A DNA stretch of 64,000 bases from Colwellia sp. (GCA_026196955.1 JAPHTO010000049.1:1-64000); one strand, 5' to 3'; positions 38,796 to 51,000 are shown, counted from the stretch's first letter. Notes: generated by a model from the sequence alone, not told the origin. A program made the numbers and translations.

Positions 38796-40115
38796 GTGTT
38801 TGGTTTTTCTATGCCCCTAAACTTTAGTCAGCTTGACCCCGTTGCGATTCTTCTTGTTGGTGTGTTTATCTTTTTTATCATCTTGTTATGGCAAGGCTAT
38901 CGAATTAGCCAGTTTTCTCAACTTATGAGGGCGTCAGCAGCTGAATTGAATATTTCATCAAAGGCAGAGCAAACTTTGTTGGTGCAACTGCTGGAAAAGC
39001 AACAATTACAGCTGCAAAATATTTTTGAACAACAAATGGCCGATTTACGCATTAAATTGTTGAGGGAGCTAAGTGGGCAAAAAGAGCAGCTTAACCAAAA
39101 CCAAAACCAGTCATTAGATCAACTCATTACTCATTTAAATAAAGCCACGCAAGCCAGTAGAGAAGAGCTTGGAAACTCGCTATCTCAATCTAGTGAACAA
39201 ATGGCAAAGCGTATTGATGCTTTAACGCAAAACACCGATTTACGCTTAAAGGAGATAAGCAATGGTGTTGAGAAGCGTCTGAGTGAGGGCTTTGAAAAAA
39301 CCACTAAAACGTTTAGCGATATTTTACAGCGTTTAGCACTCATTGATGATGCTCAGAAAAAAATTACTGATTTGTCTAATAATGTTGTTAGTTTGCAAGA
39401 GGTGCTAAATGACAAACGTTCACGTGGTGCTTTTGGTGAGGTACAATTAAATGCCTTAATTCGTAATGTGCTTCCCGAGAAAAGCTTTAAGTTACAGCAC
39501 ACGCTAACTAACGGGAAAATTGCAGACTGTATGTTATTTTTGCCAGAGCCTACTGGCAATGTCGTAATCGATTCTAAATTCCCACTAGAAAGCTATCGTA
39601 CTATGATGGATGTTGAGCAGGGTGAGTTAGAGCGCAAAACTGCGCAGCGTCAATTTAAAATAGACATTAAAAAGCATATTAATGATATTAGCGATAAGTA
39701 CTTGATTGATAAAGAAACCGCTGATGGCGCTATTATGTTTATTCCTGCCGAAGCTATTTTTGCAGAAATTCATGGTCATCAAAGTGACTTGGTTGACTTT
39801 GCAAATAAAAAGCGGGTTTGGTTAGCATCGCCAACCACCTTAATGGCCATTTTAACGACCGCTCGCTCAGTATTAAAAGACGAAGCAACGCGCAGCCAAA
39901 TTCATATTATACAAGCGCATTTGTCTCATTTGTCACAAGATTTTGATCGCTTTAAAGGACGATTTGCCAATTTAGCTAAACATATAGATCAAGCCGCTAG
40001 TGATGTGAAACAAATTCATACTTCAGCAGATAAAATATCTACCCGTTTTGAAAAAATAGAACAAGTTGATTTGCAGATTGTCGATAATACTGAGGCAGGA
40101 ATTACGAGTAGTTAA
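38796..40115 (+). CDS. rmuC: DNA recombination protein RmuC
   Basis: Coiled coil then 'RGAFGEVQLNALIRNVLPEKSF...VVIDSKFPLESY' RmuC core. Confidence 0.93.
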   Translation: MFGFSMPLNFSQLDPVAILLVGVFIFFIILLWQGYRISQFSQLMRASAAELNISSKAEQTLLVQLLEKQQLQLQNIFEQQMADLRIKLLRELSGQKEQLNQNQNQSLDQLITHLNKATQASREELGNSLSQSSEQMAKRIDALTQNTDLRLKEISNGVEKRLSEGFEKTTKTFSDILQRLALIDDAQKKITDLSNNVVSLQEVLNDKRSRGAFGEVQLNALIRNVLPEKSFKLQHTLTNGKIADCMLFLPEPTGNVVIDSKFPLESYRTMMDVEQGELERKTAQRQFKIDIKKHINDISDKYLIDKETADGAIMFIPAEAIFAEIHGHQSDLVDFANKKRVWLASPTTLMAILTTARSVLKDEATRSQIHIIQAHLSHLSQDFDRFKGRFANLAKHIDQAASDVKQIHTSADKISTRFEKIEQVDLQIVDNTEAGITSS

Positions 40116-41181
40116 ATAAGACTACTCTGTTGCCACCTTGCTCTTTAGCGCGGTAAAGTGCTTTGTCTGCGCAAATCATCAATTCTTTGAGTTGTTCATC
40201 CTCGTTTGATTTGCTACTCACTCCAATGCTCACTTTACATTGAAAAGGGGAGGTGTCAGCTGTCCTGATTGTATGCTGAACAATAGAGGTAATCATGCGT
40301 TCAGCAATGCTTTTAGCTTCTTGCAATGTGGCATCATATAACGCAATAACAAATTCATCCCCGCCAATGCGAGCAAAGCAGTCTTGTGCACGACAGTGAC
40401 TGGTAATTTGTTTGGCTGCTTCGATTAAAGATAAGTCACCAATATGATGACCTCGGCTATCGTTTATTTTCTTAAAGTCATCAAAGTCTAATAATATTAT
40501 GCTAAAAGGGCGTTTGTGCTTATTTGCCATCGCTAAATTAAAGTTTGCTTGCTCAAAAAAGTAGTGACGGTTATAAGTGCCGGTTAATGAGTCTGTTGTT
40601 GCTTGTTTGGTGAGCTTTTGCTCGTTGACTTCAATCTCATTGGCAAACAGTGTTAAGACAAAAATGACCTCAAGCATATTAATAAAAAATACTGATTGAT
40701 AAATTAAGTGATTCATTTCATCTGTCAATTCAATCAGTGGCGACAGGTTCATGGTATTTTCACAGTAAAAAAACAGCGCAATAGCAACTAAGCTTAATGC
40801 TACTTTTTCAAATTTATCTTTCAATTCAAAGAGCAAAAATGCCCCCGTTGGCACCAGAAAAAAATACAAGTGAAAGCCGGTTTTATTGGTTACATAAACA
40901 TTGGTGCAAACAACTAAATGCAGCATCAAAATACTGAAAAAATAGACTTTGCTCGCTTTGTGGGCGTTATATTTATTAAAGAGAAGCGTGGCGGAATAGG
41001 CCAAAACGAATAATGCATTAATAAACGCAACTAAGGGCTCATCTAAAATAAATATATAGTTAAGGGTGTAAAGCATGGCAACAAGCATAGAAAATAGCGC
41101 AACAATATTGGTCATTTTGACCTTGTTGGCTATGTTAAAAGGCTGATGCTCTGTGCCTAAATAGGTTAATTGTTTAATCAT
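40102..41181 (-). CDS. GGDEF diguanylate cyclase with N-terminal membrane domain
   Basis: 'DSLTGTYNRHYFFEQ', 'ARIGGDEFVIAL' (GGDEF). Confidence 0.92.
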   Translation of the reverse strand: MIKQLTYLGTEHQPFNIANKVKMTNIVALFSMLVAMLYTLNYIFILDEPLVAFINALFVLAYSATLLFNKYNAHKASKVYFFSILMLHLVVCTNVYVTNKTGFHLYFFLVPTGAFLLFELKDKFEKVALSLVAIALFFYCENTMNLSPLIELTDEMNHLIYQSVFFINMLEVIFVLTLFANEIEVNEQKLTKQATTDSLTGTYNRHYFFEQANFNLAMANKHKRPFSIILLDFDDFKKINDSRGHHIGDLSLIEAAKQITSHCRAQDCFARIGGDEFVIALYDATLQEAKSIAERMITSIVQHTIRTADTSPFQCKVSIGVSSKSNEDEQLKELMICADKALYRAKEQGGNRVVLFNYS

Positions 41182-41204
41182 GGCTTGTTTTGTCTTTAAA
41201 AGCG

Positions 41205-42539
41205 CTAGAAGGCTATATTCACGAAAACGATAACAAGTAGAGTTGGGCAGATATAGCGTAGATAAAACCCAAAAGCCTGTAGTTTTTTATTGCGCTGTAA
41301 TTGTGCTATATCGGTTATTTTATTACCTCGTCGCCAGATCCAACCAACAACGATAAAGTAAAATAGTGACATTAAGGGTTGTAAAACAGTGGTCAGCAGT
41401 TGTACAACCAAGCCAAATAAAGCTTCAAAGTTCATGATGATCAGCATGCTAGCGATAAGTACTAGTAAAGATACAGCGTTGGTTGCGTATTTTCGGCTCA
41501 TGCTTTTTGCTTCCACTAAATAGGCAACCACCACTTCCGTTGAAGAAATTGTTGAAGTTAACGCGGCAATGGAAAGTAGTGCAAATAAAGCAAAGGTAAG
41601 TAGTAAGCCAATCAAGCCAAAAGAGCTAAATAGTGAAGGGAGAATTTGAAATATTAATTGTCCTTGGCCAATGAGTTTTCCATTGTCAAACACCTGCTGA
41701 CCATGGTGCAAAGCCACGAACAGTGCAGGAATTATCAATAAGCCGGCAATAAAGGCGATAAAAGTATCTAAGGCGGCAATGGAAAGTACTAACTTGCCAA
41801 TCTCTTGATCCTTTTTCATATATGAGCCGTAGACCATCATGGAGCCTACGCCAATGGCGAGTGAGAAAAACGCTTGCCCCATAGCGGCAATAATTAATTT
41901 GGTATCATTGATTTGGCTAAAATCTGGGATCAAGTAAGTTTCAACGCCTTTCATTGCTCCTTTTTGCTGCAAAATATAAGTAATTAACCCTAATAACATG
42001 ACTAACAATAATGGCATCAAACGAGATGACCAGCGCTCAATGCCCCCATGTACGCCTTGATGAATAATGCTAGCGGTGAGCAAAATAAAAATAGGGGTGA
42101 AAATAATGTTACGCAGTGTACTTGAGCTAGCAAGCCATGTTGATGTTTCCACTGAGCCTAGCATTTGTGCAAGTGGACTTAGGCTATGAGCAAGCATCCA
42201 ACCAGCAACTATGGTGTAAAAACTGAGCATCATTACTGCCCCAATAAGGCCAATAATACCTGCATTTTTCCCTATATTTCCAAAGCGCTCACCACAGGCT
42301 TTTTTTAACGCCGCTACAGGGTTAGTTTGCATTTGATTGCCAATATAAATTTCAGCATAAAGGGCAGGTAGCGCTAGTAATACAGTAACGATTAAATAAA
42401 CTAATAAAAAAGCACCACCGCCATTATTGGCTACTTGGGTTGGAAAGCCCCAGATATTACCTAGGCCAATTGCAGCGCCAGCAGACGCAAGCACAAAACC
42501 GAGGCGAGAATGAAAAGAGTCGCGAGTAGTAGAAGACAT
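41205..42539 (-). CDS. Sodium-dependent transporter (NSS/SNF family)
   Basis: 'SRLGFVLASAGAAIGLGNIWGFPTQVANNGGGAFL' NSS signature. Confidence 0.93.
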   Translation of the reverse strand: MSSTTRDSFHSRLGFVLASAGAAIGLGNIWGFPTQVANNGGGAFLLVYLIVTVLLALPALYAEIYIGNQMQTNPVAALKKACGERFGNIGKNAGIIGLIGAVMMLSFYTIVAGWMLAHSLSPLAQMLGSVETSTWLASSSTLRNIIFTPIFILLTASIIHQGVHGGIERWSSRLMPLLLVMLLGLITYILQQKGAMKGVETYLIPDFSQINDTKLIIAAMGQAFFSLAIGVGSMMVYGSYMKKDQEIGKLVLSIAALDTFIAFIAGLLIIPALFVALHHGQQVFDNGKLIGQGQLIFQILPSLFSSFGLIGLLLTFALFALLSIAALTSTISSTEVVVAYLVEAKSMSRKYATNAVSLLVLIASMLIIMNFEALFGLVVQLLTTVLQPLMSLFYFIVVGWIWRRGNKITDIAQLQRNKKLQAFGFYLRYICPTLLVIVFVNIAF

Positions 42540-42872
42540 AGATAATAATTATTATTTTTAGATAGATTAAGCTTACCCAGTAATAAGCATTTAGGGAAGT
42601 ATAAAAGCAGATTGTGTTATAGATATTAGCTAATCTAAACTCGGTTTAGTCGGTAATTAATTTATTGAAATATTTACTTTAAACAATATCAACTGAATAT
42701 TACTCTAGGCTAAATGTTTGATGTTGATAAGACTAGATACTTAATTTCTTCAATATTTCTATCAAGCACAAGAATAATAATTCATTAATTCAGCTTTGCC
42801 TTAACAAAGTATAGATACTAGCTTATGCATTAAGCTAGTATCTAACGTTTACAATAGCTATTTAAAAACAGT

Positions 42873-43349
42873 TTAAGTACATTCTCCTGCCAACATTTCT
42901 ACTTCAATGTTGGTTTTGTTTTCGCCTATTGCTGTCATCCCTTCAACTGGTTTAGAATAGCCACATAGCCAAGAAATAGGGCTGGTAGGACTTCCATCTA
43001 CGACAGATGGTCTAAATGTCAATGTTTTACCTTTCAGTGGCGCAGGGACTTTATTTCCCAATTCAATATGAAAAGCTCCATTTACAACAGTCACTTTTGT
43101 AATTTTATTGGAAATTAGCTTATTCGGAGAAGGTAGCCCTGCTTGTTTATTATCCATTGGGAAGCTTAAGTGCTCGCTATAATATTCAGTGATCGGTTGT
43201 CGTAAATTACCTGCATAATTATATGCTTCTACAACGTGAGCTTTGATTGTATAGGTTTGATATTGCGGTAAAGCTACTGCTGCTAAAATACCAATTATCG
43301 AAACAACAATCATTAATTCGATTAAAGTAAATCCCTTAACATTTTTCAT
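42873..43349 (-). CDS. Type IV prepilin
   Basis: '[33 protein letters not shown]' prepilin peptidase site and helix. Confidence 0.93.
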   Translation of the reverse strand: MKNVKGFTLIELMIVVSIIGILAAVALPQYQTYTIKAHVVEAYNYAGNLRQPITEYYSEHLSFPMDNKQAGLPSPNKLISNKITKVTVVNGAFHIELGNKVPAPLKGKTLTFRPSVVDGSPTSPISWLCGYSKPVEGMTAIGENKTNIEVEMLAGECT

Positions 43350-44185
43350 CCTAAAACCACTCCGATTTTAAATATTGGGTCATAAATTTGTATGATGTAA
43401 AAAGCAATCACTAAAATAACTAACGAATACATAAAACCAAATGTACGTTTAGAATGTTGCCATATCATCGTTTCTAATTTTTCTGCTTGGTGCTTGAATA
43501 GAGATGCAAGTTCTAAAGACTCATCCAGTCCCATTTCATTGATAGCATCCAACTTATTGTAAAAAGAATCTCTGCTTCCATTTTTGTTCAACGGGATAGT
43601 TATGATTTTGTTTAGCTTGGTAATCTCGACCAATATTTTCTTAGGGATAATTAATTTCAAATTTTTACTCGGTAAATTAATAACCAAAGAGTCTATGTTT
43701 TTTATATATTTGCGATATGAAAAAGTAAACATGAACGTAAGGACTGAAACAGTTATTCCCAAAAGCCACATTGAAGGAATTAAACCAAAAAAATCGCCAC
43801 CTAAAGCTGGATATTGCTGAATAAGTTCAGAGAAAACAGGGTATACAAATAGTTTGTAAAGAGTAATAAATGTTATGAAAACAGCTGTGACTACTTCTAA
43901 GTAAGACAGTTTATTGGTTATACTTTTATATGTTTTGGAGGAGGCCAAACTTTCGGCTAAATTGATAGATGAAAAGATATTTAGTGCTCTTTTTACATCA
44001 TTGATGTTATGCAAATGAAATATTTTATCAAATAGTTTTTTTTGTACTCCCGTTAGATCTTTCTCTGAATAAAGGGTATCCAAAGAAGATTTTTCAAAAG
44101 ACTTTTTGGCCTGTTGTAGTGTTAAGCCTTCATTTGTTTTCTGAAGAAAATATCTACATTTAAAATGAAACTGAACCCAACTCAT
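43346..44185 (-). CDS. Divergent single-domain GspF/PilC-like membrane protein
   Basis: C-terminal '[18 protein letters not shown]' matches GspF/PilC end; overlaps prepilin gene by 4 nt. Confidence 0.6.
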   Translation of the reverse strand: MSWVQFHFKCRYFLQKTNEGLTLQQAKKSFEKSSLDTLYSEKDLTGVQKKLFDKIFHLHNINDVKRALNIFSSINLAESLASSKTYKSITNKLSYLEVVTAVFITFITLYKLFVYPVFSELIQQYPALGGDFFGLIPSMWLLGITVSVLTFMFTFSYRKYIKNIDSLVINLPSKNLKLIIPKKILVEITKLNKIITIPLNKNGSRDSFYNKLDAINEMGLDESLELASLFKHQAEKLETMIWQHSKRTFGFMYSLVILVIAFYIIQIYDPIFKIGVVLG

Positions 44186-44722
44186 ATATCCCTTCTGTCT
44201 ATTTATATCCTATTATTTAACTCTATAACGTATTCTTTCCAATATCAATTATGGAATATAAATAACCTTAAGGCTTTACGATGCAAAAAAATTGTTGACC
44301 ACTACACCTTTTAATGACCGAAATAACTACAAACCTTTCCCTGATTTGTCCATTTCTAACGACCGCCCTGGTTGCTAAACAGCCTTAGAATTTACTAATG
44401 TATCATCATAAATGACTTTTGAAAGGACTGTCGGGATGATTAGTGTCAACGCGGTTAACTAAATTACGCTCAATTCTAAAAATATTACTCATCAGCAAGC
44501 AAGTGAATAACCCAGTAAAATTGTAATTGAAAATGTCGATTTACTCTGATGTTGAGTACTATCGGTGGCTTGCTCTAGGCTCGTTTTTCTCAATAGGGTA
44601 AACCTTTACTGCTTTTTAATGGTGTTAAAATGAATTTTTCGCATCTTGTACTTATCCAGCGTTAAATTTTTTTGCTACAATTTGGCTTTTCTTAGTCAGC
44701 ATCTAAAAAGCATGAGACCCCT

Positions 44723-45391
44723 ATGGCAAATAGTAAGTTGCATTATAAAATTATCCCAGTAACCCCTTTTGAACAAAACTGTACCTTATTTTGGTGTGAT
44801 GAAACCAAGCAAGCTGCCGTGGTTGATCCCGGTGGTGATGTTGAAAAAATTATTGCGGCTATTGAAAGTAACAAACTAATGCTAGAAAAAGTGTTAATTA
44901 CTCATGCACATATTGATCACGCTGGTGCAACCCATGCTTTAGCTACACATTATAGTGTGCCTATAGAAGGCCCTCACAAAGAAGATCAGTTTTGGATTGA
45001 CTTAATTGAAGATCAAAAACAACGCTTTGGTTTCGCTTATGCTGAAAAATTTACTCCGAACCGCTTTTTACAGCAGGGTGATAATGTCACGTTTGGTAAT
45101 ATTAGTTTGGAAGTGTATTTCTGCCCGGGTCATACTCCTGGGCACGTGATTTTCTTTCATCGTGACTCTAAACTTGCGCAAGTGGGTGATGTGTTATTTT
45201 GTGGCTCTATCGGTAGAACTGATTTTCCTCGTGGTGATCACGCAACGTTAATCAACTCTATTCGCAATAATTTATTTGCACTGGGGGATGATGTTCGCTT
45301 TATTCCGGGTCATGGACCTATGGGAACATTAGGTCAAGAACGACGAAGTAATCCTTTTGTTAGCGATGCTGCTGTCGGAGCTAGTCGATAA
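44723..45391 (+). CDS. MBL-fold hydrolase (glyoxalase II-like)
   Basis: 'THAHIDHAGATH', 'CPGHTPGH', 'GHGPMGTLGQE'. Confidence 0.93.
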   Translation: MANSKLHYKIIPVTPFEQNCTLFWCDETKQAAVVDPGGDVEKIIAAIESNKLMLEKVLITHAHIDHAGATHALATHYSVPIEGPHKEDQFWIDLIEDQKQRFGFAYAEKFTPNRFLQQGDNVTFGNISLEVYFCPGHTPGHVIFFHRDSKLAQVGDVLFCGSIGRTDFPRGDHATLINSIRNNLFALGDDVRFIPGHGPMGTLGQERRSNPFVSDAAVGASR

Positions 45392-45393
45392 CC

Positions 45394-46221
45394 ATGGCCA
45401 GTTTTGTATTTCGAGCGCAAAGGCGGCTAAAAAAAATAGACTCTAGCAAACTTTTTCAAGGTGTTGTTATTGCTGTTATTTTGCTTTCGGCATTATTAAT
45501 TGGCGCTAAAACGCATAACTTGTCAGCGCAAGCCATTGCGATACTTGCGTTATTAGATCTCGGCGTTACCATTTTCTTTGTGATCGAAATTGTTATTCGC
45601 TACCTTGCTTACCCCAATAAAAAGCGTTTTTTTCACAGTGGTTGGAATATTTTTGATACCGTTATTGTTATTGGTAGCTTAATACCTGCGGGTGGCTCAG
45701 GGGTATTATTAGCTCGGTTGTTAAGGGTTTTTCGCGTATTGCGTTTGGTGTCTATGGTGCCAGAGTTACGCTTGCTCATTAATGCTTTACTAAAAGCTAT
45801 CCCTCGCATGGGCTACATTGCCTTGTTGATGTTTGTTATTTTTTATATCTATGCCGCTATGGGAAGCATGCTGTTTCATCCAATCAATGAAGTACTTTGG
45901 GGGGATGTTTCGATCTCCATGCTAACGCTATTTAGGGTCGCCACGTTTGAAGATTGGACCGATGTTATGTACGAGACTATGGGGGTTTATCCACTTAGCT
46001 GGATATATTACCTAAGCTTTATCTTTTTAACTGCTTTTGTCTTTTTAAATATGATGGTGGGTACAGTATTGGAAGTCATGGCACAGGAGCATGAAAATTA
46101 TCGTGCCGAGCAACATGGTGAAACAGGCGATGGCGGAGAGCCAGCAAGTCGAGCCCAAATAGAAAAGCTTGAAAAAGAGCTTAATGAAATAAAAAAACTG
46201 TTATTAGCAAATAAGCGCTAA
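45394..46221 (+). CDS. Voltage-gated cation channel (NaChBac-like ion transporter)
   Basis: S4-like '[22 protein letters not shown]'; pore '[15 protein letters not shown]'; C-terminal coiled coil. Confidence 0.9.
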   Translation: MASFVFRAQRRLKKIDSSKLFQGVVIAVILLSALLIGAKTHNLSAQAIAILALLDLGVTIFFVIEIVIRYLAYPNKKRFFHSGWNIFDTVIVIGSLIPAGGSGVLLARLLRVFRVLRLVSMVPELRLLINALLKAIPRMGYIALLMFVIFYIYAAMGSMLFHPINEVLWGDVSISMLTLFRVATFEDWTDVMYETMGVYPLSWIYYLSFIFLTAFVFLNMMVGTVLEVMAQEHENYRAEQHGETGDGGEPASRAQIEKLEKELNEIKKLLLANKR

Positions 46222-46679
46222 TTTTTTTGACTGCGTTGATAACGCGTTAAAATACTATCTAAATGGTTAGCAAAAGCTTGTCTATCGCTTTGGCTAAGTG
46301 CTGCGGGGCCGCCGGTTTGTACGCCGCTGGCCCGCATGGTATCCATAAAATCACGAATATTTAGCCGTGATTTTATATTCTCTTTAGTATAAAGCTCTCC
46401 TCTTGGGCTTAATGCTAAAGCTGATTTATCAATAACCTCATTCGCTAAGGGAATATCTGAGGTGATCACCAAATCACCATGATTAACGCGCTTTACAATT
46501 TCATCATCTGCAATATCAAACCCTGAGCTGACCTGCATGAAGTTGATGACCTTTGAAGGAGGAATACGAATAGGGTGGTTAGCCACTAATGTGGTGTCAA
46601 TTTTAGTGCGCTCGGCGGCTTTAAATAATATTTCTTTGATCACCACAGGACAGGCATCCGCATCAACCCAAATTTTCAT
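46218..46679 (-). CDS. YaiI/YqxD (DUF188) family protein
   Basis: '[18 protein letters not shown]' and '[11 protein letters not shown]'. Confidence 0.92.
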   Translation of the reverse strand: MKIWVDADACPVVIKEILFKAAERTKIDTTLVANHPIRIPPSKVINFMQVSSGFDIADDEIVKRVNHGDLVITSDIPLANEVIDKSALALSPRGELYTKENIKSRLNIRDFMDTMRASGVQTGGPAALSQSDRQAFANHLDSILTRYQRSQKN

Positions 46680-46750
46680 AATATTCCCAAGATATGCTAC
46701 GATTTAATCTCACTATAATAACCGATCCGTTTGGATAAATTGGAATTTCT

Positions 46751-47116
46751 TTGCAAAACCCTTCTATAAAACCCCAATATGCTCAAATTTGGCAAACGGT
46801 GCAGTTAATTCCCCAAGGTAAAGTCGCTTGTTATGGACAAATTGCTGATTTAGCAGGCTTGCCCGGTAGAGCTCGTTTAGTCGGAAAAGTTTTAGGCAAA
46901 GTGCCTGAAACGGGGTTTAGAGGGCAAACTGTGCCTTGGTTTCGTGTAATAAACTCTCAGGGAAAAATATCTTTTGCGCCAGGAAGTGAGTACTTTGAAA
47001 AACAAAAGCAGCACTTACAAGAAGAACAAGTGGTAGTCATTGGCGCTAGAATCAAACTCAAAGAGTTTCAATGGCAACCTGATTTAAGTGAAATTCTTTT
47101 TGCATTAGAATTCTAA
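46751..47116 (+). CDS. Alkyltransferase-like (ATL/MGMT-family) protein
   Basis: 'IPQGKVACYGQIADLAGLPGRARLVGKVL', 'VPWFRVINSQGKIS' (no active-site Cys). TTG start. Confidence 0.88.
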   Translation: MQNPSIKPQYAQIWQTVQLIPQGKVACYGQIADLAGLPGRARLVGKVLGKVPETGFRGQTVPWFRVINSQGKISFAPGSEYFEKQKQHLQEEQVVVIGARIKLKEFQWQPDLSEILFALEF

Positions 47117-47457
47117 TCTTTGTAATCAGCGATAACGCTGATCTCATATTTCTTACTCTTCTTTATTCCTTAGCTTAATAGCAAAAGGAACAATAAATTA
47201 GTTCAAATGGCATAACATCGCTTGTAGCCCTTGTTATTAACGCAATCACATTGAAAACAAATAAAAATTTCCATTTTTAAAAATCTTTACTATGCTTATT
47301 TTATGAGCAGTAATGAGAAAAATAATCACTTGGTAAGTTTGCTGTCTATCATCTTTTCAATAAACGTTAATAAAAAATATCCTAATAGTTTGTGCCAAGC
47401 TAATACTGCTGTTGAGTATGGCTTAAAAATAATAACAACATAGGAATTGGGGGCGTA

Positions 47458-47886
47458 GTGGAATTAACTAGTCAAATTAATGAAATTTGGCCACTAGCGG
47501 CATACTTTGTCATTTTAGTCGCTATGCTTATTTTTATGATGTTGCTGTCCTACTTTTTAGGCCCTAAAACCAAAACCTTAGCTAAAAATACCCCCTATGA
47601 GTCTGGCATAGTTTCTATTGATAACAATAAAACTCGCTTTGGCAATCACTTCTTTTTGTATGCTATCTTTTTTGTCATTTTTGATCTTGAAACCATTTTT
47701 CTTTTCGCTTGGGTAATTGCCTTTGATGAAGTAGGTTGGCTTGGTTTTATTGAAGCGAGCATTTTTATTGCGGTATTACTTGCTGCGCTCGTTTACTTAA
47801 TAAGAATCGGAGCCTTAGAGCTAAAACACCGTCACCAAGGACACAGATTACAGCAGCTTAACTTTGAAAATAAGGGGCGTTCTTGA
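47458..47886 (+). CDS. nuoA: NADH-quinone oxidoreductase subunit A
   Basis: 'PYESGI...[22 protein letters not shown]'; GTG start; first gene of nuo operon. Confidence 0.95.
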   Translation: MELTSQINEIWPLAAYFVILVAMLIFMMLLSYFLGPKTKTLAKNTPYESGIVSIDNNKTRFGNHFFLYAIFFVIFDLETIFLFAWVIAFDEVGWLGFIEASIFIAVLLAALVYLIRIGALELKHRHQGHRLQQLNFENKGRS

Positions 47887-48524
47887 TGGACTGGTCATTA
47901 ACAAAAGCCAAGCTTGATGAACAGATGTTGCAAGCTAAAGGGATTAGTGAGCAAGAATTACAACGCAGTGTCTTTATGGCAAAGCTTGACGACATGGTGA
48001 ACTGGGGCAGAAAAAACTCCATTTGGCCATTTAATTTTGGCTTAAGTTGCTGCTATGTAGAAATGGCCACTAGTTTTACTTCTCGTCATGATATTGCCCG
48101 TTTTGGTGCTGAGGTTATTCGAGCAACGCCGCGACAAGCGGATTTAATGGTGATTTCAGGCACCTGCTTTCGCAAAATGGCTCCTGTTATTCAGCACTTA
48201 TATGAACAGTTACTTGAACCGCGTTGGATTATTTCGATGGGCTCTTGCGCCAACTCAGGCGGCATGTATGACATTTACTCTGTGGTACAAGGGGTGGATA
48301 AATTTATCCCTGTTGATGTTTATGTACCGGGCTGCCCACCTCGACCAGAAGCTTTACTTGAAGGTTTGCTCTTGTTGCAAAATAAAATTCAACATCAACC
48401 GCGTCCGCTAAGTTGGGTGGTAGGAGAGCAATCTGTCTCCCAAATAGCCAAGCCCTCGTTACGTGATATTAAGCATGAACAACGTATACAAGTTACTAAC
48501 CTTGATTCACCTGACGGCTGCTAA
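47883..48524 (+). CDS. nuoB: NADH-quinone oxidoreductase subunit B
   Basis: '[13 protein letters not shown]', '[15 protein letters not shown]'. Confidence 0.97.
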   Translation: MMDWSLTKAKLDEQMLQAKGISEQELQRSVFMAKLDDMVNWGRKNSIWPFNFGLSCCYVEMATSFTSRHDIARFGAEVIRATPRQADLMVISGTCFRKMAPVIQHLYEQLLEPRWIISMGSCANSGGMYDIYSVVQGVDKFIPVDVYVPGCPPRPEALLEGLLLLQNKIQHQPRPLSWVVGEQSVSQIAKPSLRDIKHEQRIQVTNLDSPDGC

Positions 48525-48536
48525 AGGAAAGCACGA

Positions 48537-50351
48537 ATGGCTGCAACGCATACTAACAAGGCTTTAGATTTTTCAACCAAGAATGATTGGCAACAAGCTA
48601 ACGTTATTGATATTTATCAGGAGATAATTGCTCTCGCTCCTGATGTAGAGTTAATGCCAGTAACAGCAGTGGAAAATGTTGTAGATGATATTCCAAGTTT
48701 TTGGCTTGATAAGGCAAAGTTGTGCTCAGTGATGCAAGCGCTTAAACATGATTTATCTAAGCCTTTTGACATGTGCTTTGATTTAACCGCTATTGATGAA
48801 ACTGAGCGTCAGCATAAAGCAAAATTTATCAGCGATTTTACCGTCAGTTACCATCTTAGATCACACGCCAGAAATCAAGATATTCGTTTAAAAGTAGCCG
48901 TTAGTCACCTTGATAAAAAACTCGAAAGTGTGACCAGCTTTTGGCCAAATGCCAATTGGTATGAGCGTGAAGTATGGGATATGTTTGGTATTGAGTTTAT
49001 TGGCCATCCTTATCTTTGCCGTATCTTAATGCCTAAAACCTGGCAAGGACACCCGCTATTAAAAACTCACCCTGCTCGTGCCACTGAATTGGCGCCGTTT
49101 ACCTTGCCTCCTGATGAGCAGGACAAAGAGCAGCAAGCACTAAAATTCAGTCCTGAAGCGTGGGGCATGAAAAGGCAAAATAAACATAATGATTTTATGT
49201 TTTTAAATCTTGGCCCAAATCACCCTAGTGTTCATGGCGCTTTTCGTATTGTGCTACAAATGGATGGCGAAGAAATTGTTGATTGTGTCCCTGATATTGG
49301 CTACCACCATCGCGGCGCTGAAAAAATGGGTGAGCGGCAATCATGGCACAGCTACATTCCCTATACCGATCGTATTGATTACTTAGGGGGGGTGATGAAC
49401 AACTTCCCTTACGTGATGGCAGTGGAAAAACTTGCTGGTATTACTGTGCCAGATAGAGCCAAAGTTATTCGCATTATGACGGCTGAGATGTTTCGTATTT
49501 TATCGCATTTATTATTTTACGGTACATTCGCCCAAGATATTGGTGCCTTGTCACCTATTTTTTATATGTTTATCGATAGAGAAAAGCTGTTTGGCATTAT
49601 TGAAGCATTCACTGGCGCCAGAATGCATCCTAGCTGGTTCCGTATTGGCGGCGTTGCTCACGACTTACCACAGGGGTGGGAGAAGCTAGTGAGAGATTAT
49701 GTTAACTATTTGCCAAAGCGTCTCGATGAATATGAAAAAATGGTGATGCAAAATGCTCTATTGAAAAAGCGCACTGTTGATATTGGCGCTTACTCAAGTA
49801 AAGAAGCATTGGAATGGGGAGTGACTGGCCCAGGACTACGTGCAACGGGGTATGCTTGGGATATGCGTAAACAACGCCCTTATAGTGGCTATGATCAATT
49901 TGATTTTGAGGTGCCTATTGGTCATAAAGGGGATTGTTACGACAGGTGTCGGGTACGAGTGGAAGAAATGCGTCAAAGCATTCGTATTATTGAACAATGC
50001 TTAAATAATATGCCGCAAGGGCCATATAAAGCTGAGCACCCACAAACTACACCCCCTGATAAAGCTCGCACCATGCAAGATATTGACACCCTAATTCCCC
50101 ACTTTGTCAATGTGACATGGGGGCCTGTTATCCCTGCGGGTGAGGTTGCTACTTTTGTAGAAGCAACGAAGGGGATTATGGGATATCACTTAATTAGCGA
50201 TGGCAGCACCATGAGTTATCGAACTCGTATTCGTACTCCTAGTTTTGCTCATTTGCAAATGTTGCCATTAATTTCTAAAGGGCAAATGGTGGCTGATCTA
50301 ATTGCCACACTTGGCAGTATTGATTACGTCATGGCCGATGTAGATAGGTAG
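48537..50351 (+). CDS. nuoC: NADH-quinone oxidoreductase fused subunit C/D
   Basis: NuoC domain '[24 protein letters not shown]' then NuoD '[22 protein letters not shown]' in one ORF. Confidence 0.96.
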   Translation: MAATHTNKALDFSTKNDWQQANVIDIYQEIIALAPDVELMPVTAVENVVDDIPSFWLDKAKLCSVMQALKHDLSKPFDMCFDLTAIDETERQHKAKFISDFTVSYHLRSHARNQDIRLKVAVSHLDKKLESVTSFWPNANWYEREVWDMFGIEFIGHPYLCRILMPKTWQGHPLLKTHPARATELAPFTLPPDEQDKEQQALKFSPEAWGMKRQNKHNDFMFLNLGPNHPSVHGAFRIVLQMDGEEIVDCVPDIGYHHRGAEKMGERQSWHSYIPYTDRIDYLGGVMNNFPYVMAVEKLAGITVPDRAKVIRIMTAEMFRILSHLLFYGTFAQDIGALSPIFYMFIDREKLFGIIEAFTGARMHPSWFRIGGVAHDLPQGWEKLVRDYVNYLPKRLDEYEKMVMQNALLKKRTVDIGAYSSKEALEWGVTGPGLRATGYAWDMRKQRPYSGYDQFDFEVPIGHKGDCYDRCRVRVEEMRQSIRIIEQCLNNMPQGPYKAEHPQTTPPDKARTMQDIDTLIPHFVNVTWGPVIPAGEVATFVEATKGIMGYHLISDGSTMSYRTRIRTPSFAHLQMLPLISKGQMVADLIATLGSIDYVMADVDR

Positions 50352-50436
50352 CAGCGAGCTATCAACTAACAAGAATAGGTTAGCTTTTAAAGGTAATAAG
50401 AATTGTAGGTATCAATAACGATAGTAATAGGCACTT

Positions 50437-51000
50437 ATGAAAACTGATAATGACCTTAGTTCAAATCAAAGGATAGCTAGTGTGATGCTAGACGATGAAG
50501 AAACTTGCTTTCGTCAGTATCTAAGTTCGGCTGAAATTGCGGCAATTGAACATGAAGTGGCTATTATGGAAAGCCGTGAAGCTGCTGGTATTGAGGCGCT
50601 AAAAGTTGTTCAACAGCACCGTGGTTGGATTAGTGATGAAAGTTTGGTTGCTATCGCTCAATGTCTGAATATTTCCAGTGCGCAATTAGAAGGGGTGGCA
50701 ACCTTTTATAACCTTATTTATCGACAACCCGTGGGGCGCTTTGTTATTCACCTGTGTGACAGTATTAGTTGTCACCTCACAGGATATGACGAAATTTTGC
50801 AAGCTATTAAAGGGCACTTAGGGATAGATTATGGACAAACAACAGGTGATGGCGAGTTTACCTTACTGTCAAATGCTTGTTTAGGTAACTGTGATAAATC
50901 TCCCGCTATGATGATTAATGCTCAGCATTATCATTCACTGACCCCTGAATCTGTCATTGCTATTCTTAATGGCTTAAGTCAAAAAGTGGAGCCGCAGTGA
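50437..51000 (+). CDS. nuoE: NADH-quinone oxidoreductase subunit E
   Basis: [2Fe-2S] cysteines 'CDSISCHL' and 'NACLGNCDKSPAMMIN'. Confidence 0.95.
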   Translation: MKTDNDLSSNQRIASVMLDDEETCFRQYLSSAEIAAIEHEVAIMESREAAGIEALKVVQQHRGWISDESLVAIAQCLNISSAQLEGVATFYNLIYRQPVGRFVIHLCDSISCHLTGYDEILQAIKGHLGIDYGQTTGDGEFTLLSNACLGNCDKSPAMMINAQHYHSLTPESVIAILNGLSQKVEPQ

